64,000 bases of DNA from Sphingobacteriaceae bacterium (GTDB lineage Bacteria; Bacteroidota; Bacteroidia; B-17B0; Aurantibacillaceae). The DNA lies in assembly GCA_002319075.1 (NCBI GenBank), contig NVQB01000001.1:2976001-3040000 (forward strand), in the 5' to 3' direction. Both the position numbers and the translations under genes were made by a program. Position 1 is the stretch's first letter, and each line of letters opens with the position of its first letter. Positions 23,087 to 32,164 of this stretch are shown here, in pieces. Below the pieces are notes generated by a model that saw nothing but the letters and a program-made list of their open reading frames with translations, did not search any database and was not told where the DNA came from.

Positions 23087-24118
23087 ATGAAGTTAGAAAA
23101 GAAACAGGTATGTATCGCCTTGCAAGGTGGGGGAGCTCACGGAGCATTTACCTGGGGAGTATTGGACAGACTTCTTGAAGAAGATGCCATCGTTGCTGAA
23201 GCTATGTGTGGAACAAGTGCGGGAGCAGTAAACGCAGTAACCTGTGCTTACGGTTTACACATTGGGGGTCCTGCAAAAGCAAAGGAGCTCATGGAAAAAC
23301 TCTGGCACAAAGTTGCACTGAGCGGAAGTTTTTTGTTTAAACCGAGCATGTTTGATCAATTGTATGGCGGCGGCGACATTCATAATAGTCCGGGCTTTAT
23401 GATGTTTAACACTATCACGCAATTTCTTTCTCCCTATAATTTTAATCCTTTAAATTATAATCCTCTACGCGATGTATTAAATAGCCTGATCGATTTTGAG
23501 GAATTAAAATTATATAACAAGAAAAAATTATTTATCTGCGCCACAAACGTAAAAACCAATCGCGCAAAAATTTTTACGAATAAAGAAATTACCGTTGATT
23601 CTGTGCTTGCCTCGGCTTGTTTGCCTTTTTTATTCCAGGCTGTGGAAATCGACGGCGAATATTATTGGGACGGAGGTTATATGGGAAATCCACCGATATC
23701 GCCTTTGATTACCAATACAAATATTCGCGATATTGTTTTAATTAAAATTAATTCTATAAACATCAATTCTGTTCCAACAAGCGCGCGTGATATTGCTGAT
23801 CGTGTGAATGAAATTTCCTTCAATAGTAGTTTGATAAACGAAATGAAATTGATTCACTACAGGAACGAATTAATACGAAATGGCATTTTAAAAACAGACA
23901 ATAAAACTAACCGTGAGATTTTCGTTCACACTATTAGCGGGTATGAAGCATTGAGCCAAATGAGCCAGAGCAGCAAAATGAATATTTCGTGGGAATTTTT
24001 GTTGAGCCTCAAAGAAAAAGGCAGACAAATTGCAGAGAAGTGGATCCAGACCGACTATCAGAATGTGGGCTTAAAATCTACTTTTGACGTGGAAGAACAT
24101 TTTTTCGATAAATTATAA
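23087..24118 (+). CDS. Patatin-like phospholipase family protein
   Basis: A 343-residue lipid acyl hydrolase. The oxyanion loop is LQGGGAHGAFTWGVLDRL (residues 12-29), the nucleophile Ser sits in CGTSAGAVNA (near residue 45), and the catalytic Asp sits in WDGGYMGNPPISPL (near 206). No signal peptide, so probably cytosolic or peripheral on the inner membrane. The full dyad is intact. Substrate (phospholipid or other acyl ester) is not evident. The upstream gap is 51 nt. Confidence 0.92.
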   Translation: MKLEKKQVCIALQGGGAHGAFTWGVLDRLLEEDAIVAEAMCGTSAGAVNAVTCAYGLHIGGPAKAKELMEKLWHKVALSGSFLFKPSMFDQLYGGGDIHNSPGFMMFNTITQFLSPYNFNPLNYNPLRDVLNSLIDFEELKLYNKKKLFICATNVKTNRAKIFTNKEITVDSVLASACLPFLFQAVEIDGEYYWDGGYMGNPPISPLITNTNIRDIVLIKINSININSVPTSARDIADRVNEISFNSSLINEMKLIHYRNELIRNGILKTDNKTNREIFVHTISGYEALSQMSQSSKMNISWEFLLSLKEKGRQIAEKWIQTDYQNVGLKSTFDVEEHFFDKL

Positions 24119-24169
24119 CATTAATTAAAGTTCCGCGACTTTATATCCTCAGATCTTTAAATTCAGATA

Positions 24170-24192
24170 GGTAAAATTTTAGTAGTTTTACC
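24170..24192. terminator. Inverted repeat between patatin and porin genes
   Basis: GGTAAAA (24170-24176) pairs perfectly with TTTTACC (24186-24192), 9-nt loop. The following T-tract is short, so termination of the patatin transcript is possible but weak; a control site for the porin gene is the alternative. Confidence 0.35.
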
Positions 24193-24222
24193 CTTTATCG
24201 CGAATTAAAACACCAGGCTTTA

Positions 24223-26109
24223 ATGTTTCACAGTTTCAAAAAGGTAAGTATTGTCAGAGTGGTTAAAACACTCTGCCTCCTTTTTTTAATTCTTTTTTGT
24301 TTGGAACATGATGCCCAGGTTTTTTATTCTGTTAATCCAAAGTATTTAAGAAGTAAAACAGAACAAAATAATCTGCTTTCAGATTACAAATACACTTACC
24401 CGGATACTTCCATTACGGAGCAGAGCAATTATTTTCCCCGCAACTTTATGGGGAACATGGGACTCGCTTCTCCTGATTATATTTGGCGATACGGAACAGA
24501 AGATCTTGGCTTTCGCCTTGTTCAAAGTCCGCTAACTAGTGATAAGATAAGTGAAAGCGAGGTTAAGTATTTCAGAACTATGGGGCCCTATGCCAGTTTA
24601 AATGGTATTGCCGGCAGTAAAGAGTTCCAGATCTTCAGAATGTTGTTTACACATACCTACAAAGATAAAGTAAACGTTACGGTGGGTTTTAACCGCTACA
24701 CTTCCAAAGGGTTTTATAACAGGCAGCAGACTTACACCAATAATTTTTACCTGAGTAGTAATTACACCAACAAAGAAAAAAGTTCTGGCTATTATTTTTA
24801 TATCATGAACAATGGTAATAAAAATAATGAGAGCGGAGGTATTAAAGATGGTGTGTTAACTGACTCAAGCATGGTTTTTGACAAAGCGCTCTTTGCTAAC
24901 AGGCTTACGGAGGCCAGTCGCGATAACCGCGAATTAAAAGTAATGGTGAATCCCTGGATAAGACTAAACAAGATTGACTCCACTTCAAAACTCAACCAGT
25001 ATGTTCAGTTGAAATCGAAATTTTCAACGCAATCCTATCGCTATAAAGATGCCTACCCTATAAAAGATTCTTTTTACACCGCTATATTTCTAGATACATT
25101 AAAGACGCAGGATAGTTCGCACGTTATGAAAATCTCCAACGAACTTTCTTATTCTCTTTTAAGTACTGATAACAAATTTGGTTTTTCTGTGGGATATAAA
25201 AATGAAGTGAACAAGGTTTGGCAAAAAATTGACAGTGTTTTTATAAATCATTTTTTACAATCTGATCTTGTTTACCGCACCGCCTTAGTTCCGAAGGATT
25301 CTACAGACAAACGTGTGAGATTTTTTGACAGCCGTGTTAATTTTCAATTCGGATTTTTAGGTCCTGCAAAAGGAAATTTAAAACTCGAAGGGAATTCAGT
25401 TTTTACGTTTAATGATCTTAAAAAAAGGGCAGTGTTTTTTAATTTGCTTTTAGAAAACCGAAGTCCTGATTATATCTATAACAACTGGGTGAGCAATCAT
25501 TTTTTGTGGTTCAACAATGGCTTCAAAGATCAGCAGCAGGTACAGGCTAAACTGGGTGTAAATTTAAACAGGTTTTTTCAGGCTTCTGTTTTTTTTCACA
25601 GTACGGCTAACTACTTATATTTTGACCAGGAAAATAAACCGCAACAATTTTCAGGACCCATTAATAACGTTGGGGTAAATTTGAATTTTACAAAAATATT
25701 TTTTAAACACCTGGGTATCGGTTTAAATCACATTTATCAAAATACCCCGGAGCCAAAAATAGTAAGAGTTCCGGCTAATGTTTCTACCATCAAGTTATTT
25801 TACAATGGCAGTCTCGCTAAAAATAACCTGCAATTGCAAATTGGAGCGCAACTACAAGTCTATGAGTCTTTTTATGCATTGGCATACATGCCATCTACTC
25901 AAACATTTTATTTACAAGACCAGTTTAAAACAAGTACCTATCCTTATTTAGATGTTTATCTGAATGCAAGAATTCGCCCTGTTAATTTTTTCTTAAAAGT
26001 GGAGAATGTTTTGCAGAGTCTTGCCGGACCGAACTACTCTTTTGTTCCCGGTTACTACCAAACAGATCTGGCTTTCAGATTTGGATTGACGTGGATGTTC
26101 TTCGATTAG
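24223..26109 (+). CDS. Putative outer-membrane porin (Porin_10 type)
   Basis: A 628-residue protein with a signal sequence (hydrophobic TLCLLFLILFCLEHDAQ, about residues 16-32). Early conserved wording (DTSITEQSNYFPRNFMGNMG, LGFRLVQSPL) and about twenty amphipathic beta strands ending in AFRFGLTWMFFD agree with the Bacteroidota 'putative porin' family. The last residue is a charged Asp after an aromatic pair, somewhat unlike the canonical terminal Phe. Solute is unknown. It is followed by the triple inverted-repeat array. Confidence 0.82.
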   Translation: MFHSFKKVSIVRVVKTLCLLFLILFCLEHDAQVFYSVNPKYLRSKTEQNNLLSDYKYTYPDTSITEQSNYFPRNFMGNMGLASPDYIWRYGTEDLGFRLVQSPLTSDKISESEVKYFRTMGPYASLNGIAGSKEFQIFRMLFTHTYKDKVNVTVGFNRYTSKGFYNRQQTYTNNFYLSSNYTNKEKSSGYYFYIMNNGNKNNESGGIKDGVLTDSSMVFDKALFANRLTEASRDNRELKVMVNPWIRLNKIDSTSKLNQYVQLKSKFSTQSYRYKDAYPIKDSFYTAIFLDTLKTQDSSHVMKISNELSYSLLSTDNKFGFSVGYKNEVNKVWQKIDSVFINHFLQSDLVYRTALVPKDSTDKRVRFFDSRVNFQFGFLGPAKGNLKLEGNSVFTFNDLKKRAVFFNLLLENRSPDYIYNNWVSNHFLWFNNGFKDQQQVQAKLGVNLNRFFQASVFFHSTANYLYFDQENKPQQFSGPINNVGVNLNFTKIFFKHLGIGLNHIYQNTPEPKIVRVPANVSTIKLFYNGSLAKNNLQLQIGAQLQVYESFYALAYMPSTQTFYLQDQFKTSTYPYLDVYLNARIRPVNFFLKVENVLQSLAGPNYSFVPGYYQTDLAFRFGLTWMFFD

Positions 26110-26126
26110 TTTGTTCTCAAAATTTT

Positions 26127-26213
26127 TACCACTCAGAACACTCAGAACACTTAGATACACTAAGATTTATTTTTTCTCAGTGCCCCTTCGTGACCTAAGT
26201 GTCTTAGTGGTTA
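26127..26213. repeat. MITE-like inverted repeat, copy A
   Basis: Left arm 26128-26164, spacer of 11 nt (ATTTATTTTTT), right arm 26176-26211. The arms match the ends of the GxxExxY element (ACCACT...ACTAAG outer and inner words), but no gene lies between them. It would fold into one long hairpin. Confidence 0.85.
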
Positions 26214-26263
26214 TTGGAAAAATACCAATTGAAAAATTTGTTTGATTTATCGCTAAGGATTTT

Positions 26264-26348
26264 TACCACTGAGGCACTTAGAACACTTAGTTACACTAAG
26301 ATTTATTTTTTCTCAGTGCCCCTTCGTGCCCTTAGTGTCTTAGTGTTT
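26264..26348. repeat. MITE-like inverted repeat, copy B
   Basis: Left arm 26265-26300, same 11-nt spacer, right arm from 26312. The outer right end differs (GTGTTTAG instead of GTGGTTA), so this copy is slightly decayed. The 50-nt stretch before it (26214-26263) resembles the one before copy C, so a larger ~140-bp unit was duplicated in tandem. Confidence 0.85.
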
Positions 26349-26410
26349 AGCGTATGAATTTTAAATACTAATTGAAAAGTTTCTTTGTTTGATTTAGCGC
26401 CAAGGAGTTT

Positions 26411-26496
26411 TACCACTGAGGCACTTAGAACACTTAGATACACTAAGGCTTATTTTTTCTCAGTGACCCTTCGTGCCCTTAGTGTCTTAGTGGTTA
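26411..26496. repeat. MITE-like inverted repeat, copy C
   Basis: Left arm 26412-26447, spacer GCTTATTTTTT, right arm 26459-26496. Its outer end TTA (26494-26496) is, on the minus strand, the TAA stop of queG. Confidence 0.85.
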
Positions 26497-27420
26497 TTTT
26501 GGCCGGATGAAATCAAGATTCCGTTTCAGTCCCTTATACTTCGTTCGCTTAACAGCTGAATTTTTGAAGACCAATTGAAATGTTTCTTCGGTCATATCAC
26601 TCCATTCTACTTCTGAAAAATTTAGAAAAGAAGAATTAGTAAACAAGGGTTCTTTGTGCGGCATGCTGAAACTGTTCCACGGACAAACATCCTGGCAAAC
26701 GTCGCAACCAAAAGCCCAGTTATCCATTTTTGTTTTAAACTCTTCGGGAATAGCTTCCTTTAATTCAATGGTGAGATAACTAATACATTTACTGCCATCA
26801 ACCACGTAGGGCGCTACAATGGCTTCGGTGGGACAAGCATCAATGCATTTTGTGCAAGTGCCGCAATAGTCTTTAATCGGCCCATCGTACTCCAATTCGA
26901 GATCAACTATTAATTCGGCGATAAAAAAGAAAGAACCTTGTTGTTTGCTGATGAGGTTTGAATTTTTTCCAATCCAACCGAGTCCGCTTTTTTTGGCCCA
27001 GGCTTTATCAAGTACGGGAGCGCTATCTACAAAAGCGCGTCCACTTATTTCTCCGATTTTTTCTTTTAGAGTAGAAAGAAATTCATGCAGCTTATTTTTA
27101 ATCACTTCATGGTAATCTTGTCCGTAAGCATACTTACTTATTTTAGGAGAATTAGTGGTTGGAGTCTGCGATGGATAATAATTATATAAAAGAGAAACAA
27201 CAGACTTTGCACCTTCTACCAATAAACGTGGATCGAGGCGCTTGTCAAAATAATTTTCCATGTAGGCCATTTGTCCGTGTTTGGACTCTTTCAACCATTT
27301 TTCGAGTCGCGGGGCCTCTTCCTCTAAAAAATCCGCTTTTGAAATTCCACAAAAATCAAAACCGAGCCTTTTGGCTTCAGACTTAATGAGGGCAGTGCGA
27401 CTATAGATAAGACTTTGCAA
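26494..27420 (-). CDS. queG: Epoxyqueuosine reductase QueG
   Basis: A 308-residue cytosolic enzyme that carries out the last step of queuosine synthesis in tRNA, using cobalamin and two 4Fe-4S clusters. Seen: N-terminal [39 protein letters not shown], the catalytic/cobalamin-region [23 protein letters not shown], clusters [16 protein letters not shown] and [13 protein letters not shown]. The C-terminal HEAT-like tail found in some homologues is absent, as in the short forms. The stop codon lies within repeat copy C, and the last residues (LIRPK-like RPK) may have been altered by that insertion. Confidence 0.95.
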   Translation of the reverse strand: MQSLIYSRTALIKSEAKRLGFDFCGISKADFLEEEAPRLEKWLKESKHGQMAYMENYFDKRLDPRLLVEGAKSVVSLLYNYYPSQTPTTNSPKISKYAYGQDYHEVIKNKLHEFLSTLKEKIGEISGRAFVDSAPVLDKAWAKKSGLGWIGKNSNLISKQQGSFFFIAELIVDLELEYDGPIKDYCGTCTKCIDACPTEAIVAPYVVDGSKCISYLTIELKEAIPEEFKTKMDNWAFGCDVCQDVCPWNSFSMPHKEPLFTNSSFLNFSEVEWSDMTEETFQLVFKNSAVKRTKYKGLKRNLDFIRPK

Positions 27421-27549
27421 GCCCTAAAGGTACTAAATCCGACAGATCAGTAAAAACGATAGTCTTTTCTAAATCGTGCGGATAGGCAATTTTTCATGTT
27501 TTAACAATTTAATGATGTAAAGCGCTAGGATTCAATGCTCTGAAATTTG

Positions 27550-27557
27550 TATATTTG
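27550..27557 (+). promoter_or_regulatory. Candidate -7 promoter element of phaE
   Basis: TATATTTG is an exact match to TAnnTTTG, about 140 nt before the phaE ATG. No clear -33 TTG 19-21 nt upstream was found. Confidence 0.4.
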
Positions 27558-27646
27558 CATCAAATTATGAAAACCACGTGTAAAAAACTGAAAATCAGTA
27601 ATTTACATACAAATACGTGATTAACAATAATTTAACGAAAGAATAA

Positions 27647-27679
27647 TAAACCGGTAAATCCTGAAAAATCAGCGGTTTA
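27647..27679 (+). promoter_or_regulatory. Hairpin in the phaE leader
   Basis: TAAACCG (27647-27653) pairs with CGGTTTA (27673-27679), with a second CTGA/TCAG pairing inside and a 7-nt bulge. It ends 17 nt before the ATG. A role in controlling translation or mRNA stability is a guess. Confidence 0.35.
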
Positions 27680-27696
27680 TCACAAAAAAGAAAAAA

Positions 27697-29058
27697 ATGA
27701 AAACAGCAAACCCAGTAATCGACACCCTAGTAGAAAGCCAAACACAATTCGTAAACAATTGGATGGATTCTGCAAAAAAAATGCAATCAGCTTTTACAAG
27801 CGGAAATATTACTACTGAAGGTCAGTCGTTATACAAAGAGTATTTCGATAAACAAATGGGAATTTTAAACGGGATGCAAAATTCTTCTGCAAACATGTTT
27901 AATTCAAATAACGAAAACAATCCACAGGAATTTTTCAAAAACTGGTTCAACCAACAAGCTTCGTATGCTAAGCAAATGGCTGACTTTAACCAGAGCATCA
28001 ATAACAGCTTTTCAAGTTTTGGCAAGCCTGCACAAGACTATATGTCAAACTTTGGTCAAAGCAACACTGTTTTTACTAACATGTACAATACATGGTTAAA
28101 CACATTGAATACTTCTTTTGATTCGATGAGTAAAAACATGGGGAATACATTTAACAAAGATGTGTTTACTAACTTTATGCAAGGTAACCGTGTTTATGCA
28201 AGCATGCAGGAATTTTTCCAGCCAATGGCTAACATGTTTAAAAACGGTCAGTTTAACATGGATGCATTCAAAAATCAAATGACTGCTGACATGTACACTA
28301 ACCTTACAAAACAAATGTTTGGTAACATGTTCAACACAACTTCTGTTCAGGAAGTTTATGATAACGGAATTAAACAATTGCAAAACTTTTTCGCTAACCA
28401 AAATAATTTAGGAAAAGAATATTACGCTCAAATGCAGAATATCTCTAAAGACTTTCCTAAACTTTTTGGAAACAACGAAGTTCTAACTAACATGAAAGAA
28501 TTCTCAGGTCAGTTTCACAATGTATTTGGAAAAACTTTTGAACCTCTTTTAAAATTAGTTAACGCCGGGAAAGAAAAAGAAAATGCTGAGGCGGTTATTT
28601 CTTTAATGGACAGAATGGGCGAATACAGCCTTAAACAAGCTGAATTACAATCTTACTTACAAACTACTGCTAAAGAAGGTGTAGAAAAAATTGCAAAACA
28701 ATACGCTGAAAAATATGCAACTCCTGAAGCTTTAAAACAATTACCTTCTCCACAGGAAATGTATGCTGAGTGGGTAAAAGTAAATGAGAAATTATTTACT
28801 GATTTATTCGCCAGCGAAGAATTCAGCAAAGTAAAAGGTGAAGCACTTAACTTAAGCATGGATGTAAAGAAACATTTTGAAAAACAATTCGAAAGCACTT
28901 TCTCCAGCATGCCATTAGTTTTTAAAAGCGAAGTAGAAGATCTTCAAAAAACTATCTACGACCTTAAAAAACAAGTAAAAGAATTACAATCAAAGATCAG
29001 TGCGCAACCAGCTCACGAATCTGACGAAGATAAAAAAGCGAAAACGCACAAGAAATAA
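27697..29058 (+). CDS. phaE: Class III polyhydroxyalkanoate synthase subunit PhaE-like
   Basis: A 453-residue helical protein, longer than the roughly 350 residues usual for PhaE. It is rich in Asn, Met, Gln and Phe, with many repeated NMF/FNKD-type words (residues 60-250). Middle parts (EFFQPMANMFKNG, LPSPQEMYAEWVKVNEKLF) and the terminal coiled coil VFKSEVEDLQKTIYDLKKQV fit the PhaE family, which partners with PhaC to polymerise hydroxyacyl-CoA on granules. The phaC gene is 1.9 kb downstream, supporting the call. A strong terminator follows directly. Phasin-like alternatives cannot be excluded. Confidence 0.75.
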   Translation: MKTANPVIDTLVESQTQFVNNWMDSAKKMQSAFTSGNITTEGQSLYKEYFDKQMGILNGMQNSSANMFNSNNENNPQEFFKNWFNQQASYAKQMADFNQSINNSFSSFGKPAQDYMSNFGQSNTVFTNMYNTWLNTLNTSFDSMSKNMGNTFNKDVFTNFMQGNRVYASMQEFFQPMANMFKNGQFNMDAFKNQMTADMYTNLTKQMFGNMFNTTSVQEVYDNGIKQLQNFFANQNNLGKEYYAQMQNISKDFPKLFGNNEVLTNMKEFSGQFHNVFGKTFEPLLKLVNAGKEKENAEAVISLMDRMGEYSLKQAELQSYLQTTAKEGVEKIAKQYAEKYATPEALKQLPSPQEMYAEWVKVNEKLFTDLFASEEFSKVKGEALNLSMDVKKHFEKQFESTFSSMPLVFKSEVEDLQKTIYDLKKQVKELQSKISAQPAHESDEDKKAKTHKK

Positions 29059-29073
29059 TCTTGCATAATTTTA

Positions 29074-29112
29074 AAAAGGCCGTTCATTTTTATAGTGTGA
29101 ACGGCTTTTTTA
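29074..29112 (+). terminator. Rho-independent terminator after phaE
   Basis: GCCGTTCA (29079-29086) pairs with TGAACGGC (29098-29105), 11-nt loop, then a run of six Ts. Preceded by an A-run, so it may work in both directions. Confidence 0.88.
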
Positions 29113-29155
29113 TTTAGTAGATTTAGCTAAAATTTCATCAGACAATCTTCCGTTT

Positions 29156-30970
29156 TTGAATTGGTTTAAGAACATATACAACAGGATCTTTTTCGGTTTC
29201 CTGCTTTCAGTACTTGTAACGTTTTTTTATGTCCGACCTTTAAACTCGCCCTGGCATAAATTTATAGCCGGCGATGGACTCGGTTATTATTCTTATCTCC
29301 CAGCAAAGTATATTCACGGAGATCCCAACTATGATTTTAAGTGGTTCAACAAAGTGCACAATGCCAACTACATTTACAGCGCTTTTGATAATCCTGAACA
29401 AAATCTGTTAGTAGAGTACAAAGGCAAACGCATCAACAAATATTACCAGGGACTTTCCTACATCTGGTTTCCATTTTTTGTGATGGCTCACGTTAGCGCT
29501 AAAATTTTGCATTATCCGGCAGATGGTTTTTCACAGCCGTATCAGCTTTTTATCGGACTCGCTTCTTTATTCTATTTGTTTCTCGGCTTACTTTTTCTTA
29601 GAAAATTAATTTCAAAATTATTTGCTAATCCTCTCGCTGCAGTCTGTGTTCCTATTGCTGTTTTTTATGGCACCCATTTGTTTACTTATGCTATAAGTGC
29701 CAATTCACTGTCGCATAGTTATTCCTTTACATTTATTACGCTTTTTATTTATTTCCTTGTCTCTTATTTTAAGGATGAGCATAATCGTCTTCGTAATTTT
29801 TTACTCTGTATGTTATGCCTGGTCATTACAGGTTGTATAAGACCGCTAAACGGACTTATCATTTTTTTAATTCCCGCTTTTATTCCTCAGGGATTTTTTA
29901 AGCAGGGCCTGCGCTTTGAGAGAATAAGAATTTTAGATGGGCTCATTATTTTACTGGCACTTCTGGCCATTTACCATCAGTTAAGTATAACTTATATTCA
30001 AACAAACTCTCTGATTGCTTACACTTATACGGACGAAAAATTTTATTTTGCCGACTCAAAATTCTTTGATGCTTTAGTTAGTTATCACATTGGTTTGTTT
30101 GTATACGTACCTGTGATTTTCATTTCTTTGTTTGGTATTCCATTTCTTCCTCCACGTAAACGCATTATTCTTCCTCTTTTCTTTTTCTTTATTATTTATC
30201 TGTACGGTGCCTGGTGGTACTGGCCTATCCTTAAGCGCGCACTTGTAGATTTTTATGTCCTTCCCGGCATTTTTCTGGGAGCTTTAATTGCGGCCATTAG
30301 TAAGCGCAAATGGAAGATCACACTTTTGAGTTTGATAGCTGTGAGCCTGGCATATTTTCAGTTAAAGACTTATCAAATGAACAGTGGTATTCTGGACGAG
30401 TACACCACTTACAAAGAAGTTTACTGGCGTAATTTTTTCAGAATAAACAAAGCAAATATGTATTTGGTTCCGCCTTCAACTATTCTTAAAGAGGAAAAGT
30501 ATTTAGAAGATTTTGAAAAGAATACTTTTAATGGAAATGTTACTTCTGAGAAAAAACAAAGCGGTAAGTATTCTCTTTCTTTAGGTCCTAAGAATTATAT
30601 CTGTAGAACAGGCGAATATAATTTTCCCCTTGTATTCAGTTCTAAGGGATGTAAGAAAATCCGGTATTCTTTTAAGTGCTATTTTGAAAAAGGAGTAAAA
30701 ACAGTTCACGCCTTCCTGCAGTTCTTTGACAAAGACAAAAAAATGATCTTGGAAATTCCTTTCTATATGGATGAAGCGCATTTGCTGACCGAAAGTTGGG
30801 ATTACAAGGAATTTGGGTACGAGATTACAGACAGCGAAGGATTAAATGCCACAACCGTAGACAAAATTGCATTTACGATATGGAATGTAGACGCTAAAAA
30901 TGAAATTTACATAGACGATGCGCAAGTAGAATTTTTACTTACCGACAGAAGCTTTGAAACAGTTAAATAA
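29156..30970 (+). CDS. Multispan membrane protein, GT-C glycosyltransferase-like
   Basis: A 604-residue protein starting at TTG 29156. Residues 1-410 contain about ten membrane helices. The first loop holds AGDGLGYYSYLPAKYIHGDP, with an acidic pair reminiscent of GT-C enzymes that use lipid-linked sugars. Residues about 435-600 form a soluble all-beta domain (NFPLVFSSKGCKKIRYSFKCYFEKG, NEIYIDDAQVEF) like a carbohydrate-binding jelly roll, likely periplasmic. No family could be fixed. It lies between phaE and phaC, with a terminator before it and 30 nt to phaC, so it may be co-transcribed with phaC rather than phaE. Confidence 0.65.
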   Translation: MNWFKNIYNRIFFGFLLSVLVTFFYVRPLNSPWHKFIAGDGLGYYSYLPAKYIHGDPNYDFKWFNKVHNANYIYSAFDNPEQNLLVEYKGKRINKYYQGLSYIWFPFFVMAHVSAKILHYPADGFSQPYQLFIGLASLFYLFLGLLFLRKLISKLFANPLAAVCVPIAVFYGTHLFTYAISANSLSHSYSFTFITLFIYFLVSYFKDEHNRLRNFLLCMLCLVITGCIRPLNGLIIFLIPAFIPQGFFKQGLRFERIRILDGLIILLALLAIYHQLSITYIQTNSLIAYTYTDEKFYFADSKFFDALVSYHIGLFVYVPVIFISLFGIPFLPPRKRIILPLFFFFIIYLYGAWWYWPILKRALVDFYVLPGIFLGALIAAISKRKWKITLLSLIAVSLAYFQLKTYQMNSGILDEYTTYKEVYWRNFFRINKANMYLVPPSTILKEEKYLEDFEKNTFNGNVTSEKKQSGKYSLSLGPKNYICRTGEYNFPLVFSSKGCKKIRYSFKCYFEKGVKTVHAFLQFFDKDKKMILEIPFYMDEAHLLTESWDYKEFGYEITDSEGLNATTVDKIAFTIWNVDAKNEIYIDDAQVEFLLTDRSFETVK

Positions 30971-31000
30971 TAGCTTAATTTTATAAAACAAAACCCTGCC

Positions 31001-32050
31001 ATGGAGAACAAAATTGTAGAAGAATTCACCAACATGAGCTCTAAATTATTAAAGAGCTACACAACCCTTAATCAAATTGATAAAGTGGAAATTGCAACCA
31101 GTCCCAAAACGGCTGTTTACCATGAAGACAAACTCACGCTATACCGTTACGACAGGGACACAGAACCGACTTTTAAAACACCGGTACTTATTGTGTATGC
31201 ACTGGTGAATACTTATAAAATGCTGGATCTTCAACCGGATCGCAGCTATATCAAAAATTTGTTAGATGCGGGCATGGACGTGTATCTTATCGATTGGGGT
31301 TTCCCGTCGGGCACCGACCGTTACCTGAGCATGGACGACTATGTAAATGGCTACATCAACAACTGTGTGGATTTTATGCGTAAAAAACACCGTCTCGAAA
31401 GTATCAACATCATGAGCATTTGCCAGGGTGGAACTTTAAGCGTGATCTACGCGTCTTTATATCCCGGTAAAGTGAAAAACCTTGTAACGCATGTTACGCC
31501 TATTGATTTCAGCACAAACGACGGACTTCTTTTCCGCTGGAGCAAAGACATGGATTTTGATTTGTTAGTAGATGGCAACCGTGGCCTTGTTCCGGGCAGT
31601 TTCTTAAATGAAGGTTTTGACATGTTAAAACCAATGATGAAAGTTCAAAAGCAACAAGCACTTACTAATTCACTCGATGATAGAGATAAACTTCTTAATT
31701 TTTTAAGAATGGAAAAATGGATCGCTGAGAGTCCTGACCAGGCTGGAGAATGTTTTCGTCAATTTATGAAAGATCTTTACCAGCAAAATAAACTGGTAAA
31801 AGGTGAATTAGAAGTTGGTGGAAAAAAAGTAAATCTTAAAAATCTTGTAGCTCCGTTACTAAATATTTATGCAACCGAAGATCATTTGGTGCCACCTGCT
31901 GCAACCAAACCTTTAAATGATCTGGTAGGAAGCAAGGACAAAGAATTGTACAGTTTTAAAGGCGGACATATTGGCGTTTTTGTAGGTGGAAAGTCGCAGA
32001 AAGAATTAGCTCCGGCGGTTGAGGCCTGGCTTAAGAAAAGGGACAAATAG
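31001..32050 (+). CDS. phaC: Class III polyhydroxyalkanoate synthase catalytic subunit PhaC
   Basis: A 349-residue alpha/beta-hydrolase-fold polymerase that builds polyester from (R)-3-hydroxyacyl-CoA. The nucleophile is the Cys in the lipase-like box SICQGGTL (about residue 141); the catalytic Asp lies in YATEDHLVPP (about 295) and the His in KGGHIGVFVGG (about 323). The length and IDWGFPSGTDRYLSMDDYV wording match class III (PhaEC) enzymes, which need PhaE. The 30-nt gap to the preceding membrane-protein gene suggests joint transcription. All catalytic residues are present, so the enzyme should be active if PhaE is functional. Confidence 0.93.
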   Translation: MENKIVEEFTNMSSKLLKSYTTLNQIDKVEIATSPKTAVYHEDKLTLYRYDRDTEPTFKTPVLIVYALVNTYKMLDLQPDRSYIKNLLDAGMDVYLIDWGFPSGTDRYLSMDDYVNGYINNCVDFMRKKHRLESINIMSICQGGTLSVIYASLYPGKVKNLVTHVTPIDFSTNDGLLFRWSKDMDFDLLVDGNRGLVPGSFLNEGFDMLKPMMKVQKQQALTNSLDDRDKLLNFLRMEKWIAESPDQAGECFRQFMKDLYQQNKLVKGELEVGGKKVNLKNLVAPLLNIYATEDHLVPPAATKPLNDLVGSKDKELYSFKGGHIGVFVGGKSQKELAPAVEAWLKKRDK

Positions 32051-32052
32051 AA

Positions 32053-32118
32053 CGGCACTGTACCTTGTATGTTGTACATGGTACATTGTCTGTATGTGTG
32101 AAGCGGAGTGCCGCTTTT
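32053..32118 (+). terminator. Nested hairpins after phaC
   Basis: CGGCACT (32053-32059) pairs with AGTGCCG (32107-32113), enclosing a second repeat GTACC (32060-32064) / GGTAC (32080-32084). A short T-run (CTTTT) follows. Position just after the phaC stop suggests a terminator. Confidence 0.6.
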
Positions 32119-32164
32119 ACCGCTAGACAAGTTACATGTTACAACCGACTATTAATAGAACGAA

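Noticed and set aside
26127-26496. Regularly spaced repeats resembling a CRISPR array
   Set aside because: The arms are long inverted repeats that fold on themselves, only three units exist, the linkers are similar to each other instead of unique, and no cas gene is present.
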